This document shows positions 26,453-35,801 of a DNA stretch of 64,000 nucleotides, in pieces. The notes under the pieces were generated by a model. That model did no database searches. It saw nothing but the letters and a program-made list of their open reading frames with translations, and had not been told where the DNA came from. Origin of the DNA: a halophilic archaeon (GTDB lineage: Archaea > Halobacteriota > Halobacteria > Halobacteriales > Haladaptataceae); the NCBI GenBank assembly GCA_003298465.1, contig QNGA01000003.1:248001-312000 (forward strand), given 5' to 3'. Position 1 is the stretch's first letter. The number at the start of each line of letters is the position of its first letter. Both the position numbers and the translations under genes were made by a program.

Positions 26453-27295
26453 TCAGTAGCCGAGTCGGGCGAGCGTCGCGGCGAGTTCCTCGCGGTACGG
26501 GTCGCCGAAGTAGTAGACGTGCACGACCAGCGGGTAGAGCGCGTACACGTCCCGGCGCGATTCGTAGCCGGGGTCGATTCCCCGCCGGGCGTCGTAGCGC
26601 TCGAAGAACGGGTCGCCGACCGTCCCCGTCCAGTCGAGGTACGCCAGTTCGACCTCGGCGTGGGCGTAGTAGGTCGCGGGGTCGAGGAACGCCGCCACCT
26701 CGCCGTCGCGCGCGAGGACGTTGTTGGTCCAGGCGTCGCCGTGAATCAGCGACGGTGCGTCGGGTTCGACCAGCAGGGCGTCGCAGTCGGCGGCGACCTC
26801 CTCGACGCGTCCGGCGAGCGCCGTCGGCAGTTCGCCGGCCTCGCGAGCGACCTCGGCGGCGTACCGGAGTCGCCGGTCGCGGTAGAACGCGACCCAGGAG
26901 TCCGTCCAGGGGTTGGGCTGGACCAGCGTACCGGTGAGGGTGTCGCGCTCGAACCCGAACGCCCGGGCCGTCGTCTCGTGGAGCGCGGCGAGGTGGTCGG
27001 CGACGTCGCGTTCGACCGCGGGCGTGAGACGGGACTCGCCCTCGACGTACTCGAGGAGCAAGAGGTCGTCGCAGGCGCGGTGAACGTCGGGGACCGGCAG
27101 TCCCGCGTCCGCGAGGCGAGCGAGCATCTCGGCTTCGACGGTGAGTGGGGCCTCGCCGGTCTTGGCGACGAGCGAGTCCCGGTCCGCGAAGTCGACGCGG
27201 TGGACGGTGCCCATCTCGCCGCCGTCGAGTTCGACCAGGGCGGCGGGCCGCTCGTCGACGGCGGCGGCGATTCGAGCGGCGAGGCCGGACGTCAC
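26453..27295 (-). CDS. fructosamine kinase/APH-type kinase
   Basis: A 280-residue protein kinase-like enzyme. 'GGEMGTVHRVDF' is the nucleotide loop, 'SLVAKTGE' the Lys strand, 'LLLLEYVEGE' the hinge, 'LIHGDAWTNNVLA' the catalytic loop with Asp and Asn, and 'AAFLDPATYYAHAEVELA' the metal-binding Asp with the family's following motif. The order and the 'PNPWTDSWVAFYRDRRL' segment fit the fructosamine kinase family, which phosphorylates ketoamines for protein deglycation. The start is GTG 27295; upstream the frame stays open without conservation. It diverges from the NDUFA9-like gene. Confidence 0.85.
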   Translation of the reverse strand: MTSGLAARIAAAVDERPAALVELDGGEMGTVHRVDFADRDSLVAKTGEAPLTVEAEMLARLADAGLPVPDVHRACDDLLLLEYVEGESRLTPAVERDVADHLAALHETTARAFGFERDTLTGTLVQPNPWTDSWVAFYRDRRLRYAAEVAREAGELPTALAGRVEEVAADCDALLVEPDAPSLIHGDAWTNNVLARDGEVAAFLDPATYYAHAEVELAYLDWTGTVGDPFFERYDARRGIDPGYESRRDVYALYPLVVHVYYFGDPYREELAATLARLGY

Positions 27296-27454
27296 GTCCG
27301 CGTCGTCGCTCTCCCCGACCAACAGTGGTGCGGTTCGGACCGACGCGGAGGAGACCCGTGACCGTTCACCTCGGACCCCCTGACGACCGCTCCGGCGGGA
27401 AACCGGACGCGACCGGTGGACAGCTTTACCTCCGCTCCGTACGTATCCGAAGGT

Positions 27455-28357
27455 ATGAACGTTCTCGTCGCCGGCGGAACCGGGTTCGTCGGACGGAATC
27501 TCGTCGCCGAACTGGACGACCGGGGCCACGACGTGACGGTGCTCGCGCGGAACCCCGACGAGGCCGACCTGCCCGAGGGCGTCGCCACCGCGATGGGCGA
27601 CGTGACAGCCAGGGCGTCCATCGTCGACGCCTTCGACGGACAGGACGCCGTCGTCAACCTCGTCGCGCTGTCGCCGCTGTTCGAACCGCCGCGGGGGCTG
27701 AGCCACACGAGCGTCCACCTCGGCGGCACCCAGAACGTCGTCTCGGCGGCCGAGGAGCGCGGCGTGGACAAGATAGTCCAGATGAGTGCGCTCGGCGCGG
27801 ACCCGGACGCCCCGACCGAGTACCTCCGCGCGAAGGGGCGGGCCGAATCCGTCGTGAAGGAGTCGGACCTGCGCTGGACCATCTACCGCCCCTCTGTCGT
27901 GTTCGGCGAGGGCGGGGAGTTCCTCTCGTTCACGAAGAAACTGACCCCGCCGTATCTCGCGCCACTGCCGGGCGGCGGGAAGACGCGGTTCCAGCCGATA
28001 TGGGTCGGCGACATCGCGCCGATGCTGGCCGACGGCGTCGAACCGGAACGCGACGGCGCCATCTACGAAATCGGCGGACCGGAGGTGTTCACCCTCGCGG
28101 ACGTGGCGAGACTCGTGCGTCGCGCGAACGGACAGTCGGTCACTATCGTCCCCGTCCCGATGGCGCTTGCGGGCGCGGGACTGAAGATAGCCGGGGCCAT
28201 TCCCGGCTTCCCGATGGGGGCCGACCAGTACCGCTCGCTGCAACTCGACAACGTCACGAGGGACAACGACGCCGAGTCGTTCGGTGTCACACCCCAAAAC
28301 ATGAAAAGCCTCGAAGAGTATCTAGGAGTCGAGAGGCGAGCCCCTGACGGTGAGTAG
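27455..28357 (+). CDS. NDUFA9-like NAD(P)-binding SDR protein
   Basis: A 300-residue atypical extended SDR. 'VLVAGGTGFVGRNLVAEL' (residues 3-20) is the dinucleotide-binding loop and 'YLRAKGRAESVVKES' (about 128-142) the Tyr-x3-Lys-like element. 'YRPSVVFGEGGEF' and 'RFQPIWVGDIAPML' are typical of the complex I NDUFA9 subfamily, some members of which bind NADPH without being dehydrogenases. No respiratory genes are adjacent. The start at 27455 removes an unconserved 13-residue extension. Confidence 0.85.
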   Translation: MNVLVAGGTGFVGRNLVAELDDRGHDVTVLARNPDEADLPEGVATAMGDVTARASIVDAFDGQDAVVNLVALSPLFEPPRGLSHTSVHLGGTQNVVSAAEERGVDKIVQMSALGADPDAPTEYLRAKGRAESVVKESDLRWTIYRPSVVFGEGGEFLSFTKKLTPPYLAPLPGGGKTRFQPIWVGDIAPMLADGVEPERDGAIYEIGGPEVFTLADVARLVRRANGQSVTIVPVPMALAGAGLKIAGAIPGFPMGADQYRSLQLDNVTRDNDAESFGVTPQNMKSLEEYLGVERRAPDGE

Positions 28358-28587
28358 CAACCCAGACAGGTATCGAAAACTACCTGTACGTAGATAGACT
28401 TGTGTGGACATATTCAGACTTAAAGAAGGGGTGTATGATAGCTGTCTGGTCGAATGGAAAGACGCCAGGAAAACGCCTCCTGCTGGGGGTTTACCGGGGA
28501 GAGTGTCTTTTCTCCGAGACGTGAAACACCAAAAAGCTTATCTGGTTATTCATAGTGGTGTCTTTCAAACGGAGAACGGTACCGAAA

Positions 28588-29763
28588 ATGAAACTCGCGA
28601 TGATCGGGTTCGGTCAGGCTGGTGGCAAGATTGTCGATAAGTTCCTGGAGTACGACCAGAGAACTGGCAGCGGCATCGTCCGCGCGGCAGTCGCGGTCAA
28701 CACCGCCAAGGCCGACCTTATGGGGCTCGAACACATCCCGCAAGACAACAGGGTGCTCATCGGGCAGTCCCGCGTCAAGGGACATGGAGTCGGAGCAGAC
28801 AACGAACTCGGCGCGGAAATCGCCGAAGAGGACATCGACGAAGTACAGGGGGCGATAGACAGCATCCCCGTCCACGAGGTGGACGCGTTCCTCATCGTGG
28901 CCGGGATGGGCGGCGGCACCGGCAGCGGCGGCGCGCCCGTCATCGCCAAACATCTCAAGCGCATCTACACCGAACCGGTGTACGGCCTCGGCGTCCTGCC
29001 GGGCAGCGACGAAGGTGGCATCTACACCCTCAACGCCGCGCGCTCGTTCCAGACGTTCGTCCGCGAAGTGGACAACCTGATGGTGTTCGACAACGACGCC
29101 TGGCGGCAGTCCGGCGAGAGCGTCGAGAGCGGCTACGAGGAGATAAACGAGGAGATAGTCACTCGCTTCGGCATCCTGTTCGGTGCGGGCGAGGTCGGCG
29201 GCGACGACGACGTCGCCGAGAGCGTCGTCGACTCGAGCGAGATCATCAACACGCTCAGCGGCGGCGGCGTCTCGACCATCGGCTACGCCGCCGAGGAGGT
29301 CGAGATGCAGGAGTCCAGCGGACTGCTCTCGCGGTTCACGGGCGGCGACGGTGGCGGGTCGGACGACAGCGCCCACACCACCAACCGCATCACGAGCCTC
29401 GTCCGGAAGGCGGCGCTCGGCCGGCTGACGCTCCCCTGCGAGATAGACGGCACCGAGCGCGCGCTGCTGGTGCTGTCCGGTCCGCCCGCTCACCTCAACC
29501 GGAAAGGAATAGAGCGCGGCCGCAAGTGGCTCGAAGAGCAGACCGGCAGCATGGAGGTTCGCGGCGGCGACTACCCCGTCAACGAGCCGAACGTCGCCAG
29601 CGTCGTCCTGCTGTCCGGCGTGACGAACGTCCCGCGCATCAAGGAACTCCAGCAGGTCGCCATCGAGGCACAGGAGAACATCGACGACATTCGCCAGGAG
29701 AGCGAAGAGAACCTCGAAAACCTCGTCGAGGATGAGGAGGATGAACTCGACCCGCTGTTCTAG
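28588..29763 (+). CDS. cetZ: CetZ tubulin/FtsZ-like cytoskeletal GTPase
   Basis: A 391-residue CetZ-type GTPase very close to haloarchaeal CetZ1, which controls cell shape and motility. 'MKLAMIGFGQAGGKIVDKFL' starts the GTP-binding fold, 'GMGGGTGSGGAP' (about 107-118) is the tubulin/FtsZ signature loop, and 'TTNRITSLVRKAALGRLTLP' (about 269-288) contributes to the C-terminal domain. A Gly/Asp-rich surface loop (about 255-265) and an acidic C-terminal tail ('DEEDELDPLF') follow the family. The start is ATG 28588, where the family consensus begins. The 3' end overlaps the next gene. F420 genes lie downstream. Confidence 0.95.
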   Translation: MKLAMIGFGQAGGKIVDKFLEYDQRTGSGIVRAAVAVNTAKADLMGLEHIPQDNRVLIGQSRVKGHGVGADNELGAEIAEEDIDEVQGAIDSIPVHEVDAFLIVAGMGGGTGSGGAPVIAKHLKRIYTEPVYGLGVLPGSDEGGIYTLNAARSFQTFVREVDNLMVFDNDAWRQSGESVESGYEEINEEIVTRFGILFGAGEVGGDDDVAESVVDSSEIINTLSGGGVSTIGYAAEEVEMQESSGLLSRFTGGDGGGSDDSAHTTNRITSLVRKAALGRLTLPCEIDGTERALLVLSGPPAHLNRKGIERGRKWLEEQTGSMEVRGGDYPVNEPNVASVVLLSGVTNVPRIKELQQVAIEAQENIDDIRQESEENLENLVEDEEDELDPLF

Positions 29764-30538
29764 GCTCGCCACCCTCGTCGTCGCCGCCGCGCTCGTCCTC
29801 TCGGCAGTCGCGCCGGCGGCGGCCATCTCGGTGAGCAAGGACGGCGTGCCCGGCGAGGCGAAGGTCGGGTCGGAGGTCAGCGGTTCGGTCACCCTGACGG
29901 AGCTCTACGGCGACTACGAGCAGTGGATGCTCCGCGGCGAGACGGAACTGAAGGACGTCACGTGGACCGTGACGACCTTCGACCAGGCCGGCAACCAGAA
30001 GAGCCAGCAGTCGTACGACGGCCAGTCGTTCAACCACTCGCTCAGCCTCGACAGCGGCGTGAGCGAGGTGAAGCTGACGGTGAAGGGGACGGTCCCCGAG
30101 GTGGAGAGCTACACCTACGACTCCCGGCCGGCGTTCACGTTCGCGGAACTGACCCAGGTTCGGCAGGGCGGCAACTCCAACACGTTCCGGACCGTCTCGG
30201 TCGACCACTACACCGAGAAGAGCAAGCAGGCCCGTAACGCCATCGGCGACGCCGAGCAGGCCATCGACGACGCCCCGAGCGGTGCCGACACGGCGGACGC
30301 CGAGAGTTCGCTCGACGACGCCGTCACGGCGTACGAGGCGGGCAACTTCCAGCTCGCCATCGACCTCGCCGGCAAGGCCGAGGAGAAGGCGAACACGGCC
30401 GCCAAGGAGGCCCAGCAGTCCCAGCAGCGGACCACGCTGCTGATGTACGGCGGCGTCGCCGTCGTCCTGCTGCTCGTCGTCGGCGGTGGTGTCTACTGGT
30501 ACCGTTCCCAGCAGCAGAACACGAGCAAACTGCGGTAA
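29741..30538 (+). CDS. exported membrane-anchored protein overlapping cetZ
   Basis: A 265-residue protein with an N-terminal signal peptide ('LATLVVAAALVLSAVAPAAA', about residues 7-26), an extracytoplasmic beta-rich region (about 30-160), an Ala/Asp-rich helical segment ('ARNAIGDAEQAIDD', 'ELAIDLAGKAEEKANTAAK'-like, about 165-230) and one C-terminal transmembrane helix (about 235-255) with a short basic tail. The gene begins inside the last codons of cetZ (overlap about 23 bases; ATG 29732 is an in-frame alternative), so it is probably translated from the cetZ message. No known domain was recognised. The overlap suggests a link to CetZ, for example anchoring or sensing at the envelope. Confidence 0.75.
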   Translation: MNSTRCSRLATLVVAAALVLSAVAPAAAISVSKDGVPGEAKVGSEVSGSVTLTELYGDYEQWMLRGETELKDVTWTVTTFDQAGNQKSQQSYDGQSFNHSLSLDSGVSEVKLTVKGTVPEVESYTYDSRPAFTFAELTQVRQGGNSNTFRTVSVDHYTEKSKQARNAIGDAEQAIDDAPSGADTADAESSLDDAVTAYEAGNFQLAIDLAGKAEEKANTAAKEAQQSQQRTTLLMYGGVAVVLLLVVGGGVYWYRSQQQNTSKLR

Positions 30539-30592
30539 TCTCCGCGGCCCTTCTTCCACAGTTCCTTAACGCCGCACCGTCTACGCCCGACC

Positions 30593-31204
30593 ATGCAGGT
30601 CGTCGTCCCGTTCGCGCCCGGCGAGCCCAAGACCAGGCTGGCCGAGGCGCTCGCCGCCGACGAACGCCGTGCGTTCGCGCAGACGATGCTCCGGGACGTG
30701 CTCGACGCCGTCCGGGCGACGGGCCGGGAGCCGACGGTGCTCTCGACCCGGCCCGTCGCCGTGGACGCTCCGGTCACGGTCGACCCGCGTCCCCTGACGC
30801 CCGCGGTGAACGAGGTGCTCGGAGACGGCGCGACGGCGGTCGTGATGGCCGACCTCGCGCTGGCGACGCCCGCCGCGCTGGAGCGACTCTTCTCGGCGGA
30901 CGGCGACGTGGTGCTCGCGCCCGGTCGCGGCGGCGGGACGAACGCGCTGGTCGCGCGCCACCCCGAGTTCCGCGTCGACTACCACGGCACCTCCTACCTC
31001 GACCACCGCGAGGCAGCCCGGGCGGTCGGCGCGAGCGTCACCGAAGTGGACTCGTTCCGCCTCGCGACCGACGTGGACGAGTCCGCGGACCTCGCGGAGG
31101 TGCTGTTGCACGCCGACGGCCGGGCGCGCGACTGGCTGGCGGACGCCGGGTTCGCGCTGTCGGTGACGGACGGACGGGTCGAGGCGCGGCGAGGAGAGGA
31201 GTAG
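30593..31204 (+). CDS. cofC: 2-phospho-L-lactate guanylyltransferase
   Basis: A 203-residue CofC. '[18 protein letters not shown]' carries the nucleotide-binding Lys-Thr-Arg-Leu motif, '[17 protein letters not shown]' the Asp region, and '[19 protein letters not shown]' the G-rich loop of the family. It makes lactyl-2-diphospho-5'-guanosine (or its enolpyruvyl analogue) for coenzyme F420 assembly. It lies downstream of cetZ on the same strand and about 0.9 kb upstream of cofG, separated by a signal peptidase gene in the opposite orientation. Confidence 0.92.
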   Translation: MQVVVPFAPGEPKTRLAEALAADERRAFAQTMLRDVLDAVRATGREPTVLSTRPVAVDAPVTVDPRPLTPAVNEVLGDGATAVVMADLALATPAALERLFSADGDVVLAPGRGGGTNALVARHPEFRVDYHGTSYLDHREAARAVGASVTEVDSFRLATDVDESADLAEVLLHADGRARDWLADAGFALSVTDGRVEARRGEE

Positions 31205-31210
31205 CGACGA

Positions 31211-31945
31211 CTACGCAGGAGCCGACAGGTTCGCGACCGCTCCGTCGGCGGGGCCGCCCGCGGCGGGCGACCGACGCACCGGCGCGGGTCGGTCGACGGG
31301 CGACTCGGCGAACTGCAGGCGGAGCCAGCCGAGCCACGGAATCCGGAACTCCGCGGTGCCGACGACCCACTGCGGCTTGACCGGGCCGGTGAGCGCGAGC
31401 GTGCCGACCTGGTCGTAGGCTCCGTTGTTGTCGCCCTTCGTGATGAAACCAGCGTGGGGCGCGGGGCAGTAGGCCAGTTCCTCGCAGCCGTCGGCGCCGC
31501 CGACGTACTCGGGGTTCGCCTCGTCGTACCAGTTCTCGCCCTGCTCGACCCAGAAGCGCGCCCGATGGATTATCGGCGTCCGGTCGGACTCCCCGTCGGG
31601 CCTGAAGATTATCACGTCGCCGTAGCTCCCGAACTTCTCGTAGCCGGCTCGCTCGCCGGCGGCGTAGGTGACGACGCCCGTCCCGTCCCGCGCGGCGTCG
31701 CCGGCGAGGCGGTGTTCCTCCATGACGAAGACGAGGTCGGTTCGGGACATGTGCGGTTCCATACTCGGACTCTCGACCGCCACCATCGGCGGCCAGACGC
31801 CGCTGACGGCGAACAACAGGAGGCCGATGGCGACCACCCAGCCGGCGGTCGACAGTACGTCGCGGACGATGGCGACCGGCTCGTCGTCGGTCGTCCGGAG
31901 CCAGTGGAGCCACTCCCGGGGACCGGCGTCGTTCGGCGGTGACAT
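31211..31945 (-). CDS. type I signal peptidase (S26B)
   Basis: A 244-residue membrane peptidase that removes Sec signal peptides. One membrane helix (about residues 31-51) precedes 'SPSMEPHM' with Ser61. 'PIIHRA' provides His127 in the Ser-His arrangement of archaeal/ER peptidases, and 'ITKGDNNGAYDQ' the conserved Asp. Between His and Asp there is a 30-residue insertion ('GGADGCEELAYCPAPHAG') with two Cys that could form a disulfide. It converges with cofC (6-base gap) and diverges from cofG. A second, shorter peptidase lies at about 50.3 kb. Confidence 0.9.
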   Translation of the reverse strand: MSPPNDAGPREWLHWLRTTDDEPVAIVRDVLSTAGWVVAIGLLLFAVSGVWPPMVAVESPSMEPHMSRTDLVFVMEEHRLAGDAARDGTGVVTYAAGERAGYEKFGSYGDVIIFRPDGESDRTPIIHRARFWVEQGENWYDEANPEYVGGADGCEELAYCPAPHAGFITKGDNNGAYDQVGTLALTGPVKPQWVVGTAEFRIPWLGWLRLQFAESPVDRPAPVRRSPAAGGPADGAVANLSAPA

Positions 31946-32147
31946 TCAGGGGAGGGTGTGTCTCGGGTTCGCTTGAATGTTCGGATTCGCGGAACGTTCC
32001 GCGGGGCTCCCGGGCGGTCCGCATCGCGCGGTCCCCGCGGTCGGCGGTCGCCCGTCGCCCGCGTCGCTCGCCGCCGTCGGCGGTCAGTTCCCGGCAACCT
32101 CGTCCGCGGTTCCAAACCCTTTTCGTCGCGGTCGCGTAGTACGACGC

Positions 32148-33215
32148 GTGATTCCCGGGACCGCCGAGTACGACGTCGACGTCACCATCGACCAGCGCGA
32201 AGTCGACGACCTCCTCGCGGTCGCGCCGGCCGACGTCTCGGCCGCGGACGAACTCACGTTCGCGAAGAACGTCTTCGTCCCCCTGACGACCGCCTGCCGG
32301 TACACCTGCACCTACTGCACGTACTTCGACGCGCCGGGCGAGGCGTCGCTGCTCTCGCCCGAGGAGGTGCGGGACGTCGTCCGCCGCGGCGCGGACGCCG
32401 GCTGTACGGAGGCGCTTTTCACCTTCGGCGACGACCCGGACGACCGCTACACCCGCATCCACGACCAGCTCGAGGAGTGGGGCCACGACTCCATCCACTC
32501 CTATCTCCGGGAGGTCTGCGAACTCGCGCTCGAGGAGGGCCTGCTGCCGCACTCGAACCCCGGCGACCAGACGCGCGAGCAGATGGCGCAGGTCGCTGAC
32601 GTGAACGCCAGCATGGGCGTGATGCTGGAGACGACGGCGGACGTGGACGCTCACGCCGGTCCCCGGCGGAAGAGCCCGGGCCAGCGGCTCCACACCATCC
32701 GGACGGCGGGCGAACTCGGCGTGCCGTTCACGACCGGCATCCTCGTGGGCATCGGTGAGGACTGGGACGACCGCGCAGAGAGCCTGCTGGCCATCCGCGA
32801 CCTGCACGAGCGCTACGGCCACGTCCAGGAGGTCATCGTCCAGAACGTCGTGCCCAACGAACGGTCGTCCTTCGAGCAGCCCTCCGTCGAGACCATGCGG
32901 CGCGTCGTCGCGATGGCCCGCCACGCGCTCCCCGAGGACGTGTCGGTGCAGGTGCCGCCGAACCTCTCGCCGACCCGCGAACTGCTGGACTGCGGCGTCG
33001 ACGACCTCGGCGGCGTCTCGCCCGTGACCGACGACCACATCAACCCGGAGTACAAGTGGCCGGCCCTGCGCGAACTCGAGGACATCGCCGACGAGGCGGG
33101 CGTTCCGCTTGCCGAACGGCTGCCGGTCTACGAGCGGTATCTCGACGGATCCGGGGAGTGGGTGAGCGAGCGCGTCCGCCGGGCCGTCGAGGACGTCGAA
33201 CCGAGCGGCGCGTGA
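32148..33215 (+). CDS. cofG: FO synthase subunit 1 (CofG)
   Basis: A 355-residue radical-SAM enzyme. 'TTACRYTCTYCTYF' provides C-x3-C-x2-C (about residues 51-58). 'LPHSNPGDQTREQM', 'ASMGVMLETTAD' and 'HAGPRRKSPGQRL' are CofG family segments. With CofH it builds the deazaflavin FO from 5-amino-6-ribitylamino-uracil and tyrosine. The GTG at 32148 fits the family N-terminus 'IPGTAEYDVDVTI'; the longer open frame upstream is not conserved-looking. cofH converges from the other strand, with stop codons 13 bases apart. Confidence 0.95.
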   Translation: MIPGTAEYDVDVTIDQREVDDLLAVAPADVSAADELTFAKNVFVPLTTACRYTCTYCTYFDAPGEASLLSPEEVRDVVRRGADAGCTEALFTFGDDPDDRYTRIHDQLEEWGHDSIHSYLREVCELALEEGLLPHSNPGDQTREQMAQVADVNASMGVMLETTADVDAHAGPRRKSPGQRLHTIRTAGELGVPFTTGILVGIGEDWDDRAESLLAIRDLHERYGHVQEVIVQNVVPNERSSFEQPSVETMRRVVAMARHALPEDVSVQVPPNLSPTRELLDCGVDDLGGVSPVTDDHINPEYKWPALRELEDIADEAGVPLAERLPVYERYLDGSGEWVSERVRRAVEDVEPSGA

Positions 33216-33228
33216 CCCGACCGTCTCG

Positions 33229-34599
33229 CTACGCCCGCCGGTGGTCCCGCGGCACGAGCGGCGTCCCGTCGGCGTCGGGCGCGAGCCGCGGCCCGAACGG
33301 CGGGTCCGACGGGTCTATCTCCTGCACCTGGCGGTAGTCGGTCGAGCGCTCGGCGGGCGTGCGGCCGATGGCCGATATCATCTCGACGTACTCCGAGAAC
33401 GAGCGGAACTCGCCGAACTCGCCGCCGGCGCGCTTCGTTATCTCCTCGCTGAGGATGGTTCCCATGAAGTCGTCCGCGCCGCAGGAGAGCATCTTCAACC
33501 CCTGCTCGTCGCCGTACTTCACCCACGACGACTGGACGTGGTCGACGTTGTCGAGGAAGAGCCTGGAGACGGCTATCATCAGTTCGTCCTCGTGGGTCGT
33601 CGCGCCCGCGTCGACCATCCCCCGCTCGTGGAGGGGGGTGTTCCGGTGGACGAACGAGAGGGGGACGAACTCCGTTATCGCGCCGGTGCGGTCCTGCAAC
33701 TCCCGGACCCGTTCGAGATGCATGGCGCGGTGCATCTCGTTCTCGACGTGGCCGTACATGATGGTCGCGGTGGTGTCGAGGCCGACCGACGCGGCGGCCT
33801 CCATCGCCTCGAGCCACTCGTCGGTGCCGATCTTCCCGGGGCAGATGACCCCGCGCACCTCGTCGACGAGAATCTCGGCGGCGGTGCCGGGGACGCTGTC
33901 GAGACCCGCCTCCTCGAGACGGCCGTACACCTCCTCGTAGCTCCAGTCGGTGCCCCGGCGGGCGTGGTAGGCCTCCTCGGGCGTCATCGAGTGGAGGTGG
34001 ACGCCGTCGAGGTCCATGGCGCGCATCTGGTCGACGTACGTGCCGGGGTCGGTCTCGTACGCGCCCGGCGACTTGTAGTTCAGGTCGCCCCTGTCGCTCG
34101 CTTCGAGGCGTTCGCGGTGCTCGTCGTCGAGCGCGAGCGCGGGGTGGAGGCCGCTGACCGAGGTGACCTCGTAGATGCCCCGCTCCCGGGCGTCGCTGAC
34201 TATCTCGCGCGACTCGGCGGGCGTCTTCGTGAACCCCTGGTGGTCCGTCTCCGCGCCGGTCTCGAAGTTCTCCGCCGTGTCCTTGAAGTTGCAGAACAGA
34301 CAGCCCGTGTTGCAGGCCGTGGTGACGTTGTTGTTCAGGTTCGCGACGAAGGTGACGCGGTCGCCGACCACGTCGGCCCGGCGGCGGTCGGCGGCTTCGA
34401 GGACCCGCTCCTTCCGGGCCGGGTCGATTCCCGGGCGGTCGGTGCCGGTCGTCAGCAACTCGACGGCGTCCGCGACGGTGAGACGAGTGCCGTCGCGGGC
34501 CTTCGCCAGGGCGTTCTCGAACGATTGGTCAGTCTCCGCCTCGTGTTCGAACTCGAACCGGTCCCTGGGGACGTTGTGTCCCCCGCGCGCTTCGGCCAT
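33229..34599 (-). CDS. cofH: FO synthase subunit 2 (CofH)
   Basis: A 456-residue radical-SAM enzyme. 'TTACNTGCLFCNF' carries C-x3-C-x2-C. 'VTSVSGLHPAL', 'LHSMTPEEAYHARRG', 'PGTAAEILVDEVRGVICPGK' and 'GLKMLSCGADDFMGT' match the CofH/MqnC group. It transfers the tyrosine-derived 4-hydroxybenzyl radical to 5-amino-6-ribitylaminouracil, and CofG then closes the ring. The ATG at 34599 gives the usual haloarchaeal N-terminus. The gene faces cofG rather than following it, so the pair is convergently transcribed. Confidence 0.95.
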   Translation of the reverse strand: MAEARGGHNVPRDRFEFEHEAETDQSFENALAKARDGTRLTVADAVELLTTGTDRPGIDPARKERVLEAADRRRADVVGDRVTFVANLNNNVTTACNTGCLFCNFKDTAENFETGAETDHQGFTKTPAESREIVSDARERGIYEVTSVSGLHPALALDDEHRERLEASDRGDLNYKSPGAYETDPGTYVDQMRAMDLDGVHLHSMTPEEAYHARRGTDWSYEEVYGRLEEAGLDSVPGTAAEILVDEVRGVICPGKIGTDEWLEAMEAAASVGLDTTATIMYGHVENEMHRAMHLERVRELQDRTGAITEFVPLSFVHRNTPLHERGMVDAGATTHEDELMIAVSRLFLDNVDHVQSSWVKYGDEQGLKMLSCGADDFMGTILSEEITKRAGGEFGEFRSFSEYVEMISAIGRTPAERSTDYRQVQEIDPSDPPFGPRLAPDADGTPLVPRDHRRA

Positions 34600-34782
34600 A
34601 CCCGTCCCACTCTTTCGACGGACAAAAAGCGGCGGGTACCGGAACCGAAGCGTCGACCGTTCGGGACGCTCGCCGACCTCGGGCGTCCCGCCGGGGTCGT
34701 CCGCCGAGCGCGTCCCGACCGTTTCCGGCATCCGGCGGGGGTTTTCGAAAGTTTGACTCTCGCCCGCGCGAGACGGGAGACA

Positions 34783-35718
34783 GTGACCAGCTATCGGAAC
34801 GTCGTTCTGTTCGTACTGCTCGCGGCGGCGTGGGGGTCGGCGTTCATGGCTATCAAGGCCGGGCTCGCGTACTTCCCGCCGGTGCTGTTCGCCGCGATCC
34901 GCTACGACGTGGCCGGCGTGCTGATGCTCGCGTACGCCGCCTACGCCACCGAGCGCTGGCGGCCCCGGACCGGCGACGAGTGGCGACTCGTCCTCGTCGG
35001 CGGCGCGCTGATGATCGCGGGCTACCACGCCTTCCTGTTCGTCGGCGAGACCGAGACCACCAGCGCGGTCGCCGCCATCGTCGTCAGCCTCAGTCCGATT
35101 CTGACGACGGGATTCGCGCGCGTCCTGCTACCGAGCGAGCGTCTCACCCCCGTCGGCATCGCCGGCCTGCTGCTCGGACTCGTCGGCGTCGCGATACTGA
35201 GCCTCGGGAAACCCCACCCCGGAGGGCTCGTCACGCCGGGATTCGTCGGCAAGCTACTCGTCCTCGCGGCCGCCGTCTCCTTCGCGCTCGGGAGCGTGCT
35301 CACGCGCCGCATCGACGCCGACCTGCCGATCGAGACGATGGAGGCGTGGTCCATGGTGCTCGGCGCGCTGATGATGCACGCCGTCAGTCTCGCGCGGCCG
35401 GCCGAGTCGCTGGCCGCCGTGGAGTGGACCCCCGAGGGAATCGCGGCGCTCGTGTACCTCTCGCTGGTCGCGAGCGCGCTCGGCTTCCTCGTCTACTTCG
35501 ACCTGCTGGCGCGGCTCGGTCCCATCGAGATAAATCTCGTCTCGTACGTCGCGCCCGTGTTCGCCGCCCTCTCGGGGTGGCTGTTCCTCGACGAGCGAGT
35601 GACGCCGGCGACGGTCGTCGGCTTCCTCGTCATCTTCGCCGGCTTCTGCCTGGTGAAACGCCGCGCGCTCGCTCGCGAACTCCCGCGGCTGCGGGCCGCC
35701 CTCTCGCCCGGCCGATAG
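34783..35718 (+). CDS. EamA-type (DMT) transporter
   Basis: A 311-residue membrane protein with about ten hydrophobic helices and two EamA repeats: 'LLAAAWGSAFMAIKAGL' opens the first and 'LLVLAAAVSFALGSVLTRRI' the second. 'YVAPVFAALSGWLFLDERVT' is the conserved C-terminal helix pair. Drug/metabolite transporters of this type export amino acids or other small metabolites; no neighbour indicates the substrate. The GTG at 34783 places the first helix right at the N-terminus. It diverges from cofH. Confidence 0.88.
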   Translation: MTSYRNVVLFVLLAAAWGSAFMAIKAGLAYFPPVLFAAIRYDVAGVLMLAYAAYATERWRPRTGDEWRLVLVGGALMIAGYHAFLFVGETETTSAVAAIVVSLSPILTTGFARVLLPSERLTPVGIAGLLLGLVGVAILSLGKPHPGGLVTPGFVGKLLVLAAAVSFALGSVLTRRIDADLPIETMEAWSMVLGALMMHAVSLARPAESLAAVEWTPEGIAALVYLSLVASALGFLVYFDLLARLGPIEINLVSYVAPVFAALSGWLFLDERVTPATVVGFLVIFAGFCLVKRRALARELPRLRAALSPGR

Positions 35719-35801
35719 CCCGCCCGCCGTCCGCTCTCCGAGTCGAACGTCCACCATGTAGTCATAAGAATTTTATCAGAAGGGTGTCTACGGTCTGAGA
35801 G

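Noticed and set aside
28404..28640. A 78-residue ORF overlapping the start of cetZ.
   Set aside because: It ends inside cetZ in another frame and lacks a convincing promoter or conserved sequence; the region is better explained as the cetZ promoter and leader.
33241..34782. Long open frame upstream of the EamA transporter, antisense to cofH.
   Set aside because: It runs opposite to a well-supported radical-SAM gene and has no family signal before the first transporter helix.
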